Source: Thermothelomyces thermophilus ATCC 42464 (Eukaryota > Ascomycota > Sordariomycetes > Sordariales > Chaetomiaceae). Taken from it: 64,000 nt of DNA. Position numbers and translations under genes: made by a program. Positions 38,022 to 46,649 of this stretch are shown here, one piece after another. The notes under the pieces are model-generated. The model worked only from the letters and a program-made list of their open reading frames with translations. It had not been told where the DNA came from and searched no databases. The number at the start of each line of letters is the position of its first letter. Position 1 is the first letter of the stretch. The stretch is taken from positions 6,634,001 through 6,698,000 of the forward strand of contig NC_016472.1 in the NCBI RefSeq assembly GCF_000226095.1, in the 5' to 3' direction.

Positions 38022-40283
38022 ATGGTTCAGAACGGAGGAGACCTCGACCTCGACACCGACATGGATACCAACGTCACGGCCGAACAACTGCTCGCCCAGC
38101 TTGGTCAACTCCAGCAGCGGATCCAGGAGTTGGACCAGAGAGACAAGGCTGCTCAAGCTCGAATCAAGGAACTCGAGAACCGCGAAAAGTACTCGCAGAA
38201 GTTGGTCAACGAGGCCTACGCCAAAATCGAGGCACTCGAGGGCGCCAAAGCGAAGCGCATCAAGATCGAACCACCTGGCAAATACGGAGGAACCAAGGAG
38301 GATCTCGCAGGATTCTTGACAAACCTCCGATCCTACTTCCGGCTCAATGACGACAAGTTTCCGGACGACAAAGCCAAAGTCCTCTACGCAGCCACGAGAC
38401 TAGAGGGCAAGGCACTCAGATGGTTCGAGCCTACGTGGAACGACTATCTCACCGAGGAAGACGAAGACGACCGAGACGCGTTCACGCAGGCAGTCTTTCG
38501 ATCCTACGACCGTTTCGAAGAAGAGCTTCGGAAGGTCTTTGGCGACAAAGACGAGAAAATCCATGCGCAAGAAAGACTCGCCAATCTCCGACAGACCAAG
38601 TCAGCAGCCTCCTACGCCGCACAGTTCAGACAGGACATGCTCAAGTCTCAGCTTAACGACGAGGCGTTGATGCAATTGTTCTATAACGGCTTGAAGGAAA
38701 AGGTCAAGGACGAGCTGTACAAGTACGATCGGCCTGAGACTCTGGACGAATACATCGCGCAGGCCATCAGGATCGATGATCGACTCTACGCACGAGAGCA
38801 GCAGAAACGAGGTCGAATGAACGGAACCACGGTTAAGGCCAACGACAAGAAAAAGCGAGCGTACGTCAGTACCTCGTACGGGACGCACCCCGGAGCCATG
38901 GATGTGGATGCAGCGCAGAAGCAGGACCAGAAGAAGACGGCCAAAGACAAGTCTAATGTTACCTGCTACAACTGCGGAAAGAAAGGGCACTACAAGCGAG
39001 AATGCCGAAGCCCGAAGAAAGAATGGAAACCAACCCCTGGAAAGGAAATTGCGGCCATCGACGAAACCACCAAGGACGTCATCGAAGTAGCGGCCACGAG
39101 CTACGAAGACAAGGGCAGTGACACGGACAGTCTCGGACACGACGGCAACGGTGAAGACGAACAAGCACCGTACTCCGAACTGGTCACTGTGGACCCAGAG
39201 ACAGGTCTTGCCGAATGGGACATGGCAGGAGAATATGCACCGCCAGTTTCGATTCTCCCAGCCTTGAGGCAGTGGGGTTTCACAGTCACGCAGAGGCGGG
39301 ATGGATCGTGGACAACCGACACCCAAGGAATCGAAAGACCCGGACCCAATGCTCTATTCCTCCAGGAACGAATCGAATGGTACCGCAACGAAGTTTTCCG
39401 ACTCAACACGGAACTGCGCGAACGGGATGGGCGCTTGACTCGACTCGCCCAGCAGAGCGAAGAGATGAAGGACGAAATGAGGGAACTCCGACGTATCGTG
39501 GAAGCCATCAAAGGAGAACAGCCTGTGACATATGATGGGCCCGATAGCTACGCCGAGTACCTTGACGATCAGCAACTCAGCAACGACGTGCGGAACCCAG
39601 AATACCAGTTCATGCGCGCGAACCGCGGAAAAGACGAACGCACGTGGGAAAGCTACTGGAAGAAACACTCCTATGTCAGCACTGGAGTACCTACGGTCCA
39701 CGTACAATGGGAAGGATTCGGGAAAGAATTCCAATACCTCCCAGGCGACGCCATGCGACTGCACCCTCGACACGAGGCACATGCGCAAGTGCCCTGGTTT
39801 CAGTGTGTGGCACACGAATGTCGATATCACTTCCGCGACAAATTCGAAAACAATCATTGGCCGACCCGACAGGAAAACGGGGACGGAGGCTTACGCCCTG
39901 TGGAATGGGTCTACGATGCAGGAAACAGAGCGGCCGAATTGCTCTGGAAGATCGAAGCCCGCAATTCAGAAAGCATCACGATAGTTCCAAGACGAGCCTG
40001 GCCTAGGCACTGCGGAACCGGACGAGACACATGGGACTCGTGCTGGAGCAACGATTGCCTCTATCACGCGGACGAAAAGAAATTGCGAATTCGGGAGCTT
40101 CAGACGAAGCTATGGCACGCACGACGGAAAGCAGAACGGACCCAATGGTGGGAAGCCGCAAGCACTCAATGGCTCACGGAAATGAGCACGATCGACGAAG
40201 CCGCTATCAGCCGAACAACCGAAGAGGTCAGCACTGACCTGGGAAACGGGTCAGGGCCCTTCGAGGGGCCCGGAAACCATTAA
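38022..40283 (+). CDS. gag: Gag polyprotein of G-int with long C-terminal extension
   Basis: 753 codons, ATG at 38022 after a 27-nt leader following the LTR, TAA at 40281-40283. Gag forms the particle that packages the element RNA. Residues about 17-75 look like a coiled coil rich in Gln, Glu and Leu. Residues about 85-250 fit the retrotransposon Gag capsid region (WF-P-W, then ALMQLFYNGLKE). A CCHC zinc knuckle lies at C315-C318-H323-C328 (CYNCGKKGHYKREC). In most gypsy elements Gag ends soon after the knuckle. Here about 425 residues follow: an acidic part, a short coiled coil, then a Trp- and Cys/His-rich part that I do not recognise. This extension is kept at full length in G2, G3 and GA. 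The stop lies past a frameshift signal, so pol is probably made as a fusion. Confidence 0.93.
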   Translation: MVQNGGDLDLDTDMDTNVTAEQLLAQLGQLQQRIQELDQRDKAAQARIKELENREKYSQKLVNEAYAKIEALEGAKAKRIKIEPPGKYGGTKEDLAGFLTNLRSYFRLNDDKFPDDKAKVLYAATRLEGKALRWFEPTWNDYLTEEDEDDRDAFTQAVFRSYDRFEEELRKVFGDKDEKIHAQERLANLRQTKSAASYAAQFRQDMLKSQLNDEALMQLFYNGLKEKVKDELYKYDRPETLDEYIAQAIRIDDRLYAREQQKRGRMNGTTVKANDKKKRAYVSTSYGTHPGAMDVDAAQKQDQKKTAKDKSNVTCYNCGKKGHYKRECRSPKKEWKPTPGKEIAAIDETTKDVIEVAATSYEDKGSDTDSLGHDGNGEDEQAPYSELVTVDPETGLAEWDMAGEYAPPVSILPALRQWGFTVTQRRDGSWTTDTQGIERPGPNALFLQERIEWYRNEVFRLNTELRERDGRLTRLAQQSEEMKDEMRELRRIVEAIKGEQPVTYDGPDSYAEYLDDQQLSNDVRNPEYQFMRANRGKDERTWESYWKKHSYVSTGVPTVHVQWEGFGKEFQYLPGDAMRLHPRHEAHAQVPWFQCVAHECRYHFRDKFENNHWPTRQENGDGGLRPVEWVYDAGNRAAELLWKIEARNSESITIVPRRAWPRHCGTGRDTWDSCWSNDCLYHADEKKLRIRELQTKLWHARRKAERTQWWEAASTQWLTEMSTIDEAAISRTTEEVSTDLGNGSGPFEGPGNH

Positions 40284-43200
40284 CGCCCGTGCAGCGGCAA
40301 GTGGTAGCGCAGTACAGGAGGAACTGGCGCAAGGGACCACTATATCGAGACCTCCCGGCAGAAACATGGGAAATCGCTGCAATCTTTGGACGACGGCGGC
40401 AAGACAAGCGACTGTGGATAACAGCACAATGGAGACAGCACGAAATGCTCGCACTAGTGGACAGTGGAGCAGAGATGAATCTGATTTCGCCGACACTTGT
40501 GAATCAGCTACGGATACCCTGGAGAATGAAGCGGAAGCATGGCATAGTCAAAGGGCCATTTCCGACGCAATGGGTACGCAGAGAGACCGAACCGATCGAC
40601 ATCACTGTGGCAGGGAAGACCACAGCAGTCGTATTCAGCATCGTGGACATGGGCAACGACAAAGACATGATATTGGGGTTACCATGGCATGAAGATTACG
40701 ACCCGGACATCAGCTGGAAGAATGGTGGCCACCTGCGACCCCGAACGGAGTCGTATTCGACCAGCAAGATGGGGAGCGCGCAAGGATCGCGAGCGGACGA
40801 TGCTCAAGGAAAGGCATGTCCTACGGATCCACCGCAAGAGACGGACAGTGGCAGGCAGACCACTACGGACTCTGGAAGAGGCGGCACAACGACATCGATA
40901 TTGCGACAGGAGGAACGAGCTGAATCGCCGATAGCTGTTCTCTCCGTTGACGAATGCGGAGCACTGCAATTGGAGCAGTGGGTTGAGACAGGAGAAATCG
41001 CCAGTATCGCCATGGACGGAACCAAGTTCGCATACTATCAGAAAACCGAGAGACGAGACAAGACTGGGGAAGTACCGAAGGAGTATGAGGGACACCCAGC
41101 ATTCGAACCGAAACATCTGGAAGGATTACCAGAACACGGCCCATGGGATCACGAGATCAAGCTCAAGGAAGGAGCACGACTGAAGTTCTTCAAGATTTAC
41201 CACACGAGCCAGACGCAGAACGAAGAACTTAAGCGATATTTGGAGGAGAACCTTCGAAGAGGACATATCCGCCCGTCGACATCGCCAGCAGGCTACCCAA
41301 TCCTGTTTGTGCCAAAGAAAGACGGAAAGCTACGGTTATGTGTCGACTATCGGCAACTCAACGAACAGACCGTGAAAAACCGATACCCGTTACCGCTGAT
41401 CTCACGGCTCCGAGATCAGTTGGCAGGAGCCCAATATTTCACGCGTCTTGACTTGCCATCGGCCTACAACCACATACGGATCAAAGAAGGCGACGAGTGG
41501 AAAACGGCCTTTAGGACACCCTATGGCCACTACGAGTACCTCGTCATGCCATTCGGACTTACGAACGCGCCGGCAACGTTCCAAGCCCTGATTGATCAAG
41601 CTATCCAACCCTTTCTCGACAAATTTGCGGTATGTTATCTCGACGACATACTCATCTTCTCCAAGACGATGGACGAACACCGGAGGCACGTGAAAGCAGT
41701 GCTGGACGCGCTGCACGCGTACAAGCTATCAGTCAACAAGGAAAAGAGCGAATTCCATGTCAGGAAGACAGTCTTTTTGGGATACGAAATATCCCCCGGA
41801 CAAATCCGGATGGAACCTTCAAAGGTTGAAGCCATCAAGAATTGGCCACAACCAGCGTCAGCCACGGAAGTACGAAGTTTCATCGGATTTGCGAACTTCT
41901 ACCGGATGTTCATCAGGAACTTTGGAGCGATCGCACGACCTTTGCACGAACTCACCAAGAAGAATGCTGAATTCCAATGGGAAGAGCAACACGAGCAAGC
42001 ATTCACGCAAATCCGCGACGCCATTACCGAAGATCCAGTACTGGTACTGCCAGACCCCAAGAAGCCATTCGAGGTGGAAACGGACGCTTCAGACTACGCC
42101 ATCGGAGGACAATTGGGACAACGAGACGAACAAGGGAAGCTACATCCTGTAGCCTTCTTTTCAAAGAAGCTCGACGGACCACGTCTCAATTATCCGATCC
42201 ACGACGAGGAACTACTTGCGATTGTCGAAGCTTTCAAGGAATGGCGACCATACCTCAGCGGCACGATTGAACCGGTACAAGTGTATACGGATCACAAGAA
42301 CTTGCGATACTTCACGACGACGAAGGAACTCAACGGACGACAAATACGATGGGCAGAATTCCTCGCGGAATTCAACTTCGAGATCCGCTACAAGAAGGGC
42401 AAAGAAAACGCACGAGCAGACATTTTAAGCCGACGAACGGATCACACGAAAGGACGAACGGGAACAACACCACCGTTGTTCAAGGAACGAACAGACGGGA
42501 CGTTGCACCACGAAACGCAGACACCCGTGGAAGATGATCCACTTGACTCGTTCCTAGAATGCTGCGCAATCTTTCGAGAGGAAAGGATCAACGAGGCACA
42601 GTATCAAGCAGCACCCGGACCAGTGGTACCTGACGGAGTGGAAGAAAGAGATGGGAAACTCTGGTACCGAGACAAAGCGTACATCCACGACAAGGATCAA
42701 CAGCTGCGAATGATTCGAGAACTCCACGAATCAAAACTCGGAGGACACAAAGGAGTCACGAAGACTGTCGCACAAGTCAAGAAGCACTACGACTTTCCAC
42801 AGTTAACGGCACGAGTTAAGGAAGTCGTACGGAACTGCGACATCTGCAATCGGAGCAAAACGGCACGACACAAGCCGTACGGGCTACTTCAGCCACTACC
42901 AACAGCTGACAAACCATGGAGTTCAGTTGCGATGGACTTCATCACGAAGCTGCCAGAATCCAAGGACACAGCCACAGGAGTGACCTACGACAGTATTCTT
43001 ACTGTAGTAGATCGCCTGACTAAGTGGGCATATTTCTTTCCCTACAAGGAGTCCTGGACAGCGGAACAGTTGGCAGACGTGATCTATCGGCAAGTTGCAT
43101 CAGTGCATGCTTGGCCGCAAGAATGGATCACCGACAGAGACACCAAGTTCGCATCGAAGTTCTGGCAAGCGTTAATGCAACGATTAGGCGTCAACAGCAA

Positions 43201-44032
43201 GCTGTCAACGGCATATCACCCGCAGACCGACGGACAAACGGAGCGACTAAACCAAGTTGTTGAGCAATACCTCCGCTCTTACGTCAATTACCAACAAGAC
43301 GACTGGGTCATGCTGTTACCAACAGCACAACTCGCCTACAACACGACGCCGACAGAAACGACCAAAGTCACACCGTTCTTCGCGAACTACGGATATGAAG
43401 CAGACCTTAGGCAAGGACCAGAGGTCACAGTGCCGAGAGCAGCAGTCAAAGCAGAACAGATGCACGCACTGCATGAAAAGCTCAAAAAGGAACTCGAGTT
43501 TGTCAAGACCAGAATGAAGAACTACTACGACAAACACAGGCTCGAGGGACCTCGCCTAGAGAGGGGAGACAAAGTCTACCTGATCGCACGAAACTTGCGA
43601 ACCAAACGACCAAGCACGAAGCTGGACTTCAAGAAGGTCGGACCCTTCGTTATCAAAGAACGAATCTCGACATCCAACTACCGACTATCGTTACCGTCAT
43701 CTATGCGACTACGGACGGATGTTTTTCATATTTCACTTCTCGAACCAGCACCAAAGAACGCCAAGGTTGCCACGCACATCGAAGCAGAGGACGAAGAGGA
43801 AGAATGGGACGTCGAAGAAATTCTGGATTCACGCATCATCAACGGGGAACTGCAGTACCTGGTCAAATGGCTTGATTTTGGACCAGAGGACAACTCATGG
43901 GAACCAGTCAAGAATTTGAACTGCCCTGAGAAACTGGAACAGTTCCACCGGCAGAATCCGGATCGACCAAAGGAAAACCCGGGACAGAACCAAAGACGGC
44001 GCCCCAGTCGACAGCATCGACGGCATCATTAA
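40238..44032 (+). CDS. pol: Pol polyprotein (protease, RT, RNase H, integrase, chromodomain)
   Basis: The pol frame is -1 relative to gag, opens at 40238 after a TGA and runs to TAA at 44030-44032, overlapping gag by 46 nt. There is no ATG near its start, so expression by -1 frameshift at 40241-40247 is the best explanation. Numbering from codon 40289: protease active site D58-S59-G60 (ALVDSGAEMN); RT with the YLDD box at 450-453; RNase H from about 590 (ETDASDYAIGG); integrase HHCC zinc region at about 811-858; the DDE core with Asp near 881 and 947 and Glu near 984 (QTDGQTERLNQ); chromodomain at about 1171-1229 with W, W and F at the three cage positions (EEWDVEEIL, YLVKWLDF). All domains look intact, so the element is probably active. 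The last 125 nt overlap the antisense gene tail to tail. Confidence 0.94.
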   Translation, partial: PGKRVRALRGARKPLTPVQRQVVAQYRRNWRKGPLYRDLPAETWEIAAIFGRRRQDKRLWITAQWRQHEMLALVDSGAEMNLISPTLVNQLRIPWRMKRKHGIVKGPFPTQWVRRETEPIDITVAGKTTAVVFSIVDMGNDKDMILGLPWHEDYDPDISWKNGGHLRPRTESYSTSKMGSAQGSRADDAQGKACPTDPPQETDSGRQTTTDSGRGGTTTSILRQEERAESPIAVLSVDECGALQLEQWVETGEIASIAMDGTKFAYYQKTERRDKTGEVPKEYEGHPAFEPKHLEGLPEHGPWDHEIKLKEGARLKFFKIYHTSQTQNEELKRYLEENLRRGHIRPSTSPAGYPILFVPKKDGKLRLCVDYRQLNEQTVKNRYPLPLISRLRDQLAGAQYFTRLDLPSAYNHIRIKEGDEWKTAFRTPYGHYEYLVMPFGLTNAPATFQALIDQAIQPFLDKFAVCYLDDILIFSKTMDEHRRHVKAVLDALHAYKLSVNKEKSEFHVRKTVFLGYEISPGQIRMEPSKVEAIKNWPQPASATEVRSFIGFANFYRMFIRNFGAIARPLHELTKKNAEFQWEEQHEQAFTQIRDAITEDPVLVLPDPKKPFEVETDASDYAIGGQLGQRDEQGKLHPVAFFSKKLDGPRLNYPIHDEELLAIVEAFKEWRPYLSGTIEPVQVYTDHKNLRYFTTTKELNGRQIRWAEFLAEFNFEIRYKKGKENARADILSRRTDHTKGRTGTTPPLFKERTDGTLHHETQTPVEDDPLDSFLECCAIFREERINEAQYQAAPGPVVPDGVEERDGKLWYRDKAYIHDKDQQLRMIRELHESKLGGHKGVTKTVAQVKKHYDFPQLTARVKEVVRNCDICNRSKTARHKPYGLLQPLPTADKPWSSVAMDFITKLPESKDTATGVTYDSILTVVDRLTKWAYFFPYKESWTAEQLADVIYRQVASVHAWPQEWITDRDTKFASKFWQALMQRLGVNSKLSTAYHPQTDGQTERLNQVVEQYLRSYVNYQQDDWVMLLPTAQLAYNTTPTETTKVTPFFANYGYEADLRQGPEVTVPRAAVKAEQMHALHEKLKKELEFVKTRMKNYYDKHRLEGPRLERGDKVYLIARNLRTKRPSTKLDFKKVGPFVIKERISTSNYRLSLPSSMRLRTDVFHISLLEPAPKNAKVATHIEAEDEEEEWDVEEILDSRIINGELQYLVKWLDFGPEDNSWEPVKNLNCPEKLEQFHRQNPDRPKENPGQNQRRRPSRQHRRHH
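40241..40271 (+). promoter_or_regulatory. -1 ribosomal frameshift signal between gag and pol
   Basis: Slippery heptamer G GGA AAC (40241-40247) in the gag frame, a 6-nt spacer (40248-40253), then a hairpin with six G-C pairs (40254-40259 with 40266-40271, closed by a T-G pair around TCGA). This is the standard layout of a -1 frameshift site, and the pol frame opens just 3 nt before the heptamer. Confidence 0.75.
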
Positions 44033-44567
44033 TCTGTGACGAGGGCATAGCAGGCGTCTCTTGCCGCTCAACCTCCTCCAACTCGTCCAAGGTCGACAGA
44101 CCACGCGCCACCATGTCGGCACCTTTCTCCACCAAAAACTCCTTCTGCTGACGAAGACGCCGGAGCCGCGCAAGCTTTTCGGACAACTCGCGCTGGGCTT
44201 CTTCCAGACGGCGTTGAGATTCATCCAGCTCAAGTTCGGCACGACGTTCAGCATCCTTGATACGACGCTGCTCCTGGAGAATGCGATCCACTAGAACGAA
44301 CATCAGGAATCACATTCAAAAAAAAAAAAAAAAAAAAAAGAAGAAGAAAACGTGCTTACAGGAAGAAAGCGGTATGCCAGAGCCATCGCAAGAACGACCT
44401 CGACGAACGCAGGCTTCGCAACGCTTCGTACGCGCGATCATTTTGCAAACGAGGCCTTGCGACGCGCACCAAGAGCAAGGCATAACGACAAAACCGTTCT
44501 CAGCGATGTTCTGAGCAAGGGAAGCACGGTAACGTGCAGAATGCGACTTCCGTTTCTCTATCGGCAT
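43908..44567 (-). CDS. antisense gene: Zn2Cys6-type cysteine cluster plus coiled coil (two exons)
   Basis: Minus strand, join of 44567-44360 and 44290-43908, 196 residues. The 69-nt intron (44359-44291) has GTAAGC and CTAG borders and spans a T-run; splicing keeps the frame and joins IPLSS to LDRILQEQRR. Residues 31-60 read C-x2-C-x6-C-x8-C-x2-C-x6-C, the exact spacing of fungal Zn(II)2Cys6 DNA-binding clusters, with basic residues around it. Residues about 71-130 are a strongly charged heptad-like coiled coil (RRAELELDESQRRLEEAQRE), then an acidic C-terminus. Start choice: an ATG 17 codons upstream is in frame, but the type C relative aligns from this Met. An intron readable only on the minus strand would not be removed from the element's genomic RNA. 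Function is unknown; a transcription or integration regulator is a guess. Confidence 0.7.
44318..44339 (+). repeat. A22 tract inside the antisense intron
   Basis: An uninterrupted run of 22 A on the + strand, which is a T-run within the intron of the antisense gene. The run is shorter in the RIPped copies (near 12222, 21215 and 34990). Confidence 0.9.
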
Positions 44568-44656
44568 TTTGTCAACATGACGACCACGACGCAGAAACAG
44601 GGAGAATGCAGTACTCACAAGCGAAGGGTTGTTGGCGCTATTTGAAACGGCCTAAG

Positions 44657-44690
44657 AGGGCTTTCGGGTCGAAAGCCTTGAAGGAGGGGC
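44657..44690 (+). other. hairpin and polypurine tract before the 3' LTR
   Basis: GGCTTTCG (44659-44666) and CGAAAGCC (44670-44677) form an 8-bp stem with a 3-nt loop, followed by the purine tract AAGGAGGGG (44681-44689), the expected primer for plus-strand DNA. Five bases (CATCG) separate the tract from the LTR start. Confidence 0.6.
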
Positions 44691-44694
44691 ATCG

Positions 44695-45142
44695 TGTCAC
44701 GAATAAGCACATGGGCGGCCTGGCAGGCTGCAGCCAGGACGCGGGACATTCCGACAGCCAATCACTTGACGGACCAATCAGAAGATTATCACCGCCAAGA
44801 CTAAGGTCTTCACTGGTGATAATAACATGTCACCGTCGACAACGCAGAATCACGAAGTGAAAGGAGGAGTGGTACTGGTGATAACTATTGAAGAAGGACA
44901 GACAATTGTGTATATATAGCTAGCTAGTCACTCGTTATGGTGGACTCTGGGAGTTCACCAGTGGTAACAATCACAATCACAGTACTCATACCAAGCATTG
45001 CTGATTACTGTGAGAGACAACTCTAAGTGTTGTTGTGAACCCTTTGGCTTCACCGAATCCCTCAGACGACCTGCCTGCTTGTCCTGCTTCACCCACCTCC
45101 GTCTGGACCCTTTCAGAAGAAGTCTGAGTTGGGTTCGTCACA
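44695..45142 (+). repeat. 3' LTR (type A) of G-int
   Basis: 448 bp, same bases as the 5' LTR as far as I can compare by eye, followed by the ATTTC duplication. Confidence 0.95.
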
Positions 45143-45147
45143 ATTTC

Positions 45148-46644
45148 GTATCCTAAAAAGACTGTCTTCCTGACATGGAATTCGCTCTTTTCCTTATTAA
45201 CTAATAGCTTATACGCGTATAGCGCGTCTAGTACTACTTTTACATACTTCCGGTGTTCGTCTATCGTCTTAGAGAAGATAAGTATATCGTCGAGATAATA
45301 TACCGTAAATTTGTCGAGAAAGGGTCGGATAGCTTGATTAATCAGGGCTTGGAACGTTGCTAGCGCGTTTGTAAGTCCAAATGGCATGACAAGGTACTTG
45401 TAGTAGCCATAGGGTGTTCTAAAGGCCGTTTTCCACTTATTGCCTTCTTTGATCCGTATATAGTTATAGGCCGATGGCAAGTCAAGACGCGTAAAATATT
45501 AGGCTCCTGCTAACTAATCTTAGAGCCATAAGATTAGCGGTAACGGGTATTGGTTTTTCATAGTCTGTTTGTTAAGTTGCCAATAGTCGACGTATAACTG
45601 TAGCTTTCTGTCTTTCTTAGGCATAAATAGGATTAGGTAGCCTGTTAGCGATGTTAATAGGCAGATATATCCTCTTCGAAGGTTCTCCTCTAAATATTGC
45701 TTAAGTTCTTCGTTCTGCGTCTAGCTCGTATGGTAAATCTTGAAGAACTTTAGTCGTGCTCCTTCCTTGAGCTTGATCTCGTGATCCTATGGGCCGTGTT
45801 CTGGTAATCCTTCTAGATGCTTCGGTTCGAATGCTAGGTGTCCTTCGTACTCCTTTGGTACTTCCCTAGTCTTGTCTCGTCTCTTGGTTTCCTGATAATA
45901 TGCGAACTTGGTTCCGTCTATAGCGATGCTGGCGATTTCTCCTGTCTCAACCTACTGCTCTAATTATAGTGCTCCGCATTCGTTAACGGAGAGAATAGCT
46001 ATCGGTGGTTTAGCTCGTTCTTCCTGTCGCGATATCGATGTCGTTATACTGCCTCTTCTAGAGTCTATAGTGGTCTTCCTGCCACTATCCGTCTCTTGCG
46101 GTAGATCCGTAGGATATGCCTTTCTCTAAGCATCGTCTACTCGCGATCCTTATACGCTCCTTATCTTACTAGTCGAATACGACTCCGTTTAGGGTTATAG
46201 GTAGCTACTATTCTTCTAGCTAATGTCCGGGTTATAATCTTCATACTATAGTAACCCTAATATTATATCTTTGTCATTGCCTATATCTACGATGCTAAAT
46301 ACGACTACTATAGTCTTCCCTGCTATAGTGATATCGATCGGTTTGGTCTCCCTATATATCTATTATGTCGGAAATAGCCCTTTGACTATACTATGCTTCT
46401 GTTTCATTCTCTAGGGTACCCGTAGCTAATTTATAAGTGTTGGCGAAATCAGGTTTATCTCTGCTCTACTGTCTACTAGTACAAGCATTTCGTGCTGTTT
46501 CCATTATGCTATTATCTATAGTCGCTTGTCTTGCCGCTGTCGTCCAAAGATTATGGCGATTTCCTATGTTTCTGCCGGGAGGTCTTGATATAGTGGTCTC
46601 TTACGCTAGTTCCTCCTATACTATGCTACTACTTGCCGCTACAC
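45148..46644 (-). pseudogene. pol of GA, 5' part (protease, reverse transcriptase)
   Basis: The N-terminal 1497 nt of GA pol on the minus strand, interrupted at 45147 by G-int. A readable RT piece (45480-45150) contains MPSAYNYIRIKEG, FGLTNA and YYLDDILIFSK, so the YLDD box survives. The protease part has RIP stops. Confidence 0.88.
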
Positions 46645-46649
46645 GGGCG

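Larger units (their letters stand above)
37547..45142 (+). mobile_element. Intact Ty3/gypsy chromovirus G-int
   Basis: A complete element of 7596 bp with 448-bp LTRs at 37547-37994 and 44695-45142 that look identical base for base, flanked by ATTTC (37542-37546 and 45143-45147). It contains a primer site, gag, pol by -1 frameshift, an antisense spliced gene, a purine tract and LTRs. No RIP signature is seen: GC content is normal and all frames are open, in sharp contrast to all neighbouring copies. It inserted in opposite orientation into RT codons of GA. The domain order PR-RT-RH-IN-chromodomain places it in the chromoviruses. Confidence 0.95.

Noticed and set aside
38601-39326. Long minus-strand frame opposite G-int gag (241 codons)
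   Set aside because: It lies fully within gag, whose zinc knuckle and capsid features are clear, and its translation has no recognisable features. Relics in other copies follow RIP of gag.
40289-40291. GTG as a start codon for pol
   Set aside because: Nuclear genes rarely start at GTG, the frame opens further upstream, and a complete -1 frameshift signal lies in the overlap.
44568-44618. Start of the antisense gene at the upstream ATG (44618)
   Set aside because: In frame and possible, but the type C relative begins at the position of the downstream Met and the extra residues lack conservation there.
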